Below, piece after piece: positions 60,502-64,000 of a stretch of DNA of 64,000 nucleotides. The notes under the pieces were generated by a model. The model saw nothing but the letters and a program-made list of their open reading frames with translations. It was not told where the DNA came from and searched no databases. The first letter of the stretch is position 1. Every line of letters begins with the position of its first letter. The position numbers were made by a program, and so were the translations under genes. Origin of the DNA: a virus; IMG/VR virus record IMGVR_UViG_3300011114_000911, positions 1-64,000 of that record. The stretch is one strand, 5' to 3'.

Positions 60502-61506
60502 TTAAGCAACAGTGGTCACAGCAGTCCAAGTGGTACTGCCGCTGGTGTTCACATACATTCGTGTGCTGGTGCTTGACCCGTCAGTTCTCAAATAGAGACT
60601 GCCTTGTGCCGCCGTCAATGTTGGAGCACCAGATCCAAAAAACACGCCAAGATTAGCAGTACTAGACATCAACAATCCAGCACCTGCTGTGCCGCCAGCA
60701 GGTACAGCAGTTGCAGCAAGCAATCTGATATTTCCAACAGATGACACCACACCACTTGAGATTACATTACCACCAGTAATATTACCAGTTGCAGATACCA
60801 ACCCACCTGTACGTATGTTACCACTGTACACATTTCCAACAATGCCGGCGCCGCCTGCCACAATCAATGCACCGGTTGTGGTGCTGGTGCTGGCAGTGGT
60901 AGCTGCCACATTCACAGTGTTGGTAAAATAACTTAGAGGTCTATTCAAATCAAACACAGTAATAGTAGTACCGCCATCACTGGTAACAAATCCAAATTCA
61001 TAATATCCAGTGGCACCAAATGTGATCACATTGGCGCTGATGCCTTGTATGCCAGTAAGCCCCAGCGTGACTGCGGCTGGAAGAGTCATGGTATAGGCAG
61101 TATTGGTAATGTTGACCTGCACTCGCATCATGCCCACAGTACCCGATGTTGGAAAGTTAGAGAATCCCAATGTTATACTACCAGTGGTGCTGACCGTTTG
61201 ATAATGCCCAGACGAATAATCCAATGCAACAGCACCAGACGTCACGGTGTTTTGCACAATGCTGCCAGAAAAATCTCGGATCAGCGCAGAATAGATCAAT
61301 TGATCGCCCATGTTGTTGTCCAAGGTAGCGCCGTCCAATGCACTCTTGAGCACAGCTTTGTTTTCCAGATCAGTTATTTCGTTTTTGGCGTAGGTAAAAT
61401 TGGTTTGGATATTAGTGAAGTTGTCACGGAATCCTTGAGTGTTGTTGGGCACGCCGGCAACCGGGTAGTTGGCGTCGATATTTTGCGGGTTGATGCTGCT
61501 GGTCAT
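60502..61506 (-). CDS. fibre/baseplate structural protein
   Basis: 334 residues. The start (SSINPQNIDANYPVAGVPNN, GFRDNFTNIQTNFTYAKNEI) is a pattern I recall in structural proteins of aquatic T4-like phages. Then Gly/Thr/Ser-rich beta repeats (TTGALIVAGGAGIVG, SATGNITGGNVIS) of a fibre kind, and an end typical of fibre tips (YLRTDGSSTSTRMYVN). AATAAATA and AAGGA in front show late expression. Confidence 0.72.
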   Translation of the reverse strand: MTSSINPQNIDANYPVAGVPNNTQGFRDNFTNIQTNFTYAKNEITDLENKAVLKSALDGATLDNNMGDQLIYSALIRDFSGSIVQNTVTSGAVALDYSSGHYQTVSTTGSITLGFSNFPTSGTVGMMRVQVNITNTAYTMTLPAAVTLGLTGIQGISANVITFGATGYYEFGFVTSDGGTTITVFDLNRPLSYFTNTVNVAATTASTSTTTGALIVAGGAGIVGNVYSGNIRTGGLVSATGNITGGNVISSGVVSSVGNIRLLAATAVPAGGTAGAGLLMSSTANLGVFFGSGAPTLTAAQGSLYLRTDGSSTSTRMYVNTSGSTTWTAVTTVA

Positions 61507-61527
61507 TGGTGGTATCCTTGTTATAGA

Positions 61528-61535
61528 TATTTATT
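61528..61535 (-). promoter_or_regulatory. late promoter box
   Basis: AATAAATA on the minus strand, 22 nt before ATG 61506, with AAGGA in the leader. Confidence 0.62.
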
Positions 61536-61549
61536 CACATCCAGAAATC

Positions 61550-61557
61550 GCTAAATA
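61550..61557 (+). promoter_or_regulatory. late promoter box
   Basis: GCTAAATA, 22 nt before ATG 61579, with AAAGG in the leader; divergent from the box at 61528. Confidence 0.55.
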
Positions 61558-61578
61558 ATCCAAAGGTCACTGATTTAC

Positions 61579-61827
61579 ATGCAAAAGAAAACCCGCAGCA
61601 TACTAGAAGAACTGGACAGTCTGTACATCGAGCGAGATCGTCGGTTGGTAATAGAAAATCGCGCGAGCAACGTGATAGCCAATGCCATCAGATTGCTGGA
61701 GCAGATTGAATCAGAATTTGATGCTGAAACAGCAGAAAACCTCACTAGAAAATTCCTCAATGCCATACGAACAAAAAACGCTGGTAAATTTTCTCGATCA
61801 GTAAGGAAAACAGATGCAAATTCATGA
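61579..61827 (+). CDS. small helical protein, unknown
   Basis: 82 residues, strongly helical and charged (RSILEELDSLYIERDRRLVI, AIRLLEQIESEFDAETAENL). No family recognised. Late box and SD in front; overlaps the next gene by 14 nt in another frame. Likely an assembly or virion protein. Confidence 0.6.
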   Translation: MQKKTRSILEELDSLYIERDRRLVIENRASNVIANAIRLLEQIESEFDAETAENLTRKFLNAIRTKNAGKFSRSVRKTDANS

Positions 61828-62299
61828 ACTGACTAGAAAATCTCGCGTCAATGAAGATGCTGCGCCAAACACGTCATTGATGGTTAACCAGGCTGCACAA
61901 AACATGCAACGGCAGTGGTCTCGGCAGGTGTCTCAGGCCCTGGCAGCAGATGCAGTCACTGACACTGCACAACTCAGTCCGCAATCTAAAACTTCATTGA
62001 AAAAAGCATTGAACTCAATAGTGGCACAAAATCAATTTCTTGGCGGTATGGATTTTACAAATTTAAGCCAAATGGTATCTCAAACAGATGACAATGGCGC
62101 TTATACTCCAGTCTACATCAATCAAGCTGATACCATAATGAATCAATTGTATGCTGGTATACGTCAGTTGGGTAATCTTGATGTGGAAAAAGTTGACACT
62201 AGAGAATTGGCTGAATTTCGAACAATTGCACAAGCTGCATATGAAGCAGGAGTTTTGATGCAAACTCACCCTAAACAGCAAGCAGGCACAGCACCATGA
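61814..62299 (+). CDS. virion-type protein, unknown
   Basis: 161 residues. MQIHELTRKSRVNEDAAP: the VNE at 12-14 could be a prohead protease site, as proposed for other proteins here. The rest is helical and Gln/Ala-rich (NQAAQNMQRQWSRQVSQALA). Its stop overlaps the next ATG (ATGA). Function unknown. Confidence 0.6.
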   Translation: MQIHELTRKSRVNEDAAPNTSLMVNQAAQNMQRQWSRQVSQALAADAVTDTAQLSPQSKTSLKKALNSIVAQNQFLGGMDFTNLSQMVSQTDDNGAYTPVYINQADTIMNQLYAGIRQLGNLDVEKVDTRELAEFRTIAQAAYEAGVLMQTHPKQQAGTAP

Positions 62300-64000
62300 G
62301 ATATCTATTAGAAGGCGGAAATGTATTCAAAGGGCCCAACAAAGAACCGCTTACACAGCGTATCAATCGACAAGATGTACCAGCAACGGTCCAATGGATA
62401 GAACAAGTTACTGGTTTAGATTTCAGCACCGACAAAGATGACGATGGCATACCATTGCGTTGGTTGGGGTCAACTGGCAAAGCCCCCTCATCAGGAGACT
62501 TGGATCTTGCTGTGGATCTGAATGAAGTTTCAAAAGAACAATTGGCTGGAATACTTTCTCAATTTGTACAAAGCCAAGGACTGGATCCTAGAGAATGGGT
62601 CAAGAAGGGCGGGGAAGTACATTTAAAAACACCCATTGCCGGTGATGCCAATCGTGGATTTGTGCAAACTGACTTTATGTTCTTTCCCAACTTGGATTGG
62701 GGACAGTTCTTTTATGGCGGTGGCACAGACTCAGCTTACAAAGGCATGAATCGAAACGTGCTAATGAGCAGCATAGCCAAACAACTGGGACTCAAAGTAG
62801 GCGCCAATGGCATGTTCTCTAGAACCACAAATCAACTGGTACAAGGTGGCCTGGATCCTGATTATGTGGCCCAGGTGCTATTGGGACGCGGTGCTACTCG
62901 TGCCAATCTAAAGAATGTAGAATCAATCTATGCTGCATTGGCCAAAGATCCCAACCGTGATGCCAAGCTTCAAGACTTCCGTGGTTATCTAGCCGGCGAA
63001 GGCTTGCAAGAACCCGACTTATCTGTGAAAGAAAGCGACGCATATTTCCTAGCTAGATTAAGAGATCGCATTGTGAATCGCGGATACGTGGCCTTGGTTG
63101 AAACTAAAAAATCTTACCAACTTTACGAACAAGAACCTGCTGCTGTAGGCGGAAAAGCCAAAGGCATCGAACACCTGGAAGATTATATTTTCCGCAAGGG
63201 CAGTGCTGGAGTAGACCAAGCATTGGCCATAGCTGATGGGTTTTATAAAAATTCTCAAACAGGATCCGTAAAATGGGATGGAAAACCTGCTGTGGTGTTT
63301 GGTCGCAAGCCCGCAACTGGTGAGTTTGTGCTTACAGATGATTCGGGTTTTTCAGCAGCTGGTTACGATGGATTGTTTACCAGCACAGATGCCATTGCTG
63401 ACGATATGTCTCGACGAGATGCTAATGCTGTTGCCAAAGGCAACAAAGCAGATAGAGTCAAAACTTTACTGCCAACATACAACGCTATTTGGCCATATCT
63501 TGAAGCAGCCACTCCTACAAACTTCCGTGGATATGTCAAAGGAGATCTGATGTACTGGGCCAACACCAATAACCCGTTGCCAGCAACAGAAGAAGAAATT
63601 GTACCCGGCGCAGTTTATAAGTCTGCTGGACTACTGATATTTAGACCCAACACTGTGACATATCGTATTCCGGCGGACAGCAAATTAGGACAACAAATTG
63701 CCAACAGCAACATAGGTGTGGCTGTACACACTATGTATGCAGATGCAGGTGCTGCCAAACAACCACTCAGCGGAGTCAAATTTAATCCTGTGGAAGGATT
63801 GTTGCTGATAGAACCAATCACCGCAAAACCTGTACCCAAGAACAGTCCCATGTACAACCAGATCAAAACACTGCTACGACAAAATCGTCAGGCTATAGAT
63901 ACTTTGCTCAATCCTGGTGAACTACGTGCAATGAAGATCACTGACTTGGCCAAGTTGGCCATAGACTACATAAACAAAAGAGTAGATCCAAGACACGCTG
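62296..64000 (+). CDS. nucleotidyltransferase-like plus ligase-like two-domain protein, 3' partial
   Basis: 568 residues visible, open to the right edge. Residues 30-150 carry SGDLDLAVD (G67, D68, D70) and FVQTDFMFF, the GDxD...D pattern of polymerase-beta-type nucleotidyltransferases. Residues about 290-530 carry HLEDYIFRKG, then VKWDGKPAVVFG with KWDG (326-329), the shape of motif I (KxDG) of ATP-dependent ligases, and TDDSGF, FRGYVKGDLMYW, GLLIFRP. I recall the second part as a widespread phage family of unknown role. The two-domain build is unusual. MRYLLE at the start is another possible protease leader. Confidence 0.65.
   Translation, partial: MRYLLEGGNVFKGPNKEPLTQRINRQDVPATVQWIEQVTGLDFSTDKDDDGIPLRWLGSTGKAPSSGDLDLAVDLNEVSKEQLAGILSQFVQSQGLDPREWVKKGGEVHLKTPIAGDANRGFVQTDFMFFPNLDWGQFFYGGGTDSAYKGMNRNVLMSSIAKQLGLKVGANGMFSRTTNQLVQGGLDPDYVAQVLLGRGATRANLKNVESIYAALAKDPNRDAKLQDFRGYLAGEGLQEPDLSVKESDAYFLARLRDRIVNRGYVALVETKKSYQLYEQEPAAVGGKAKGIEHLEDYIFRKGSAGVDQALAIADGFYKNSQTGSVKWDGKPAVVFGRKPATGEFVLTDDSGFSAAGYDGLFTSTDAIADDMSRRDANAVAKGNKADRVKTLLPTYNAIWPYLEAATPTNFRGYVKGDLMYWANTNNPLPATEEEIVPGAVYKSAGLLIFRPNTVTYRIPADSKLGQQIANSNIGVAVHTMYADAGAAKQPLSGVKFNPVEGLLLIEPITAKPVPKNSPMYNQIKTLLRQNRQAIDTLLNPGELRAMKITDLAKLAIDYINKRVDPRHA

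Overview
The window is a stretch of a large T4-like (Tevenvirinae-related) contractile-tailed phage genome, probably from an uncultured aquatic phage. Recognisable T4 orthologues are: neck/tail completion gp15, gp14 and gp13; dNMP kinase (gp1); sheath gp18; tube gp19; head completion gp4; terminase gp16 and gp17; ssDNA-binding gp32; UvsX, UvsY and UvsW; primase gp61; and helicase gp41. Several unknown proteins resemble families I recall from T4-like cyanophages and other aquatic T4-like phages. No tRNA, rRNA, integrase, insertion sequence or CRISPR array was seen. The host cannot be read from the sequence, but promoters of the sigma70 type (TTGACA, 17 bp, TATAAT) point to an ordinary bacterium.

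Layout. 1-9.4 kb: a LamG fibre protein (cut by the left edge), a leftward block (Nudix, gp15, gp14), then gp13, two tandem glycine-rich adhesin-like proteins and a small structural protein. 9.4-11.7 kb: SGNH hydrolase, DEDDh exonuclease, dNMP kinase, HNH protein. 11.8-24.2 kb: sheath, tube, tube-like protein, gp4, a homing endonuclease, gp16, and a run of virion proteins ending in a fibre protein. 24.2-28.6 kb: accessory genes, namely a secreted nuclease, a radical SAM enzyme, a 2OG-oxygenase-like protein and a fusion protein with a C-terminal SGNH domain. 28.6-33.6 kb: gp17 and a 1118-residue virion protein. 33.6-38.4 kb: gp32, two accessory genes, UvsX, UvsY. 38.4-47 kb: a surface-glycan style cluster holding a sugar-isomerase cupin, three DxD glycosyltransferases, four related GT-B-like proteins and four methyltransferases. 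47-60.5 kb: AAA+ ATPase, UvsW, conserved unknowns, a miniature DnaE-like protein, primase and helicase, with three further SGNH genes and a second radical SAM gene among them. 60.5-64 kb: a fibre/baseplate protein and a run ending in a two-domain nucleotidyltransferase/ligase-like protein cut by the right edge.

Two promoter classes are visible: sigma70-like promoters with exactly 17-bp spacers, and T4-type late boxes (consensus NNTAAATA, best TATAAATA). In both classes the distance to the start codon is two-sided. Either the ATG lies about where transcription should begin (5-9 nt after the box), predicting leaderless mRNAs, or a leader with a Shine-Dalgarno follows. Most other genes are joined by ATGA or TAATG overlaps.

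The points most worth following up are: a 192-residue protein carrying the ordered motifs of the bacterial replicase DnaE, including its three catalytic aspartates; the leaderless promoter pattern; the 8.6-kb glycan/methyl cluster; the five scattered SGNH proteins; and the Sec-signal nuclease. Family assignments come from recognising motifs by eye; no database search was run.
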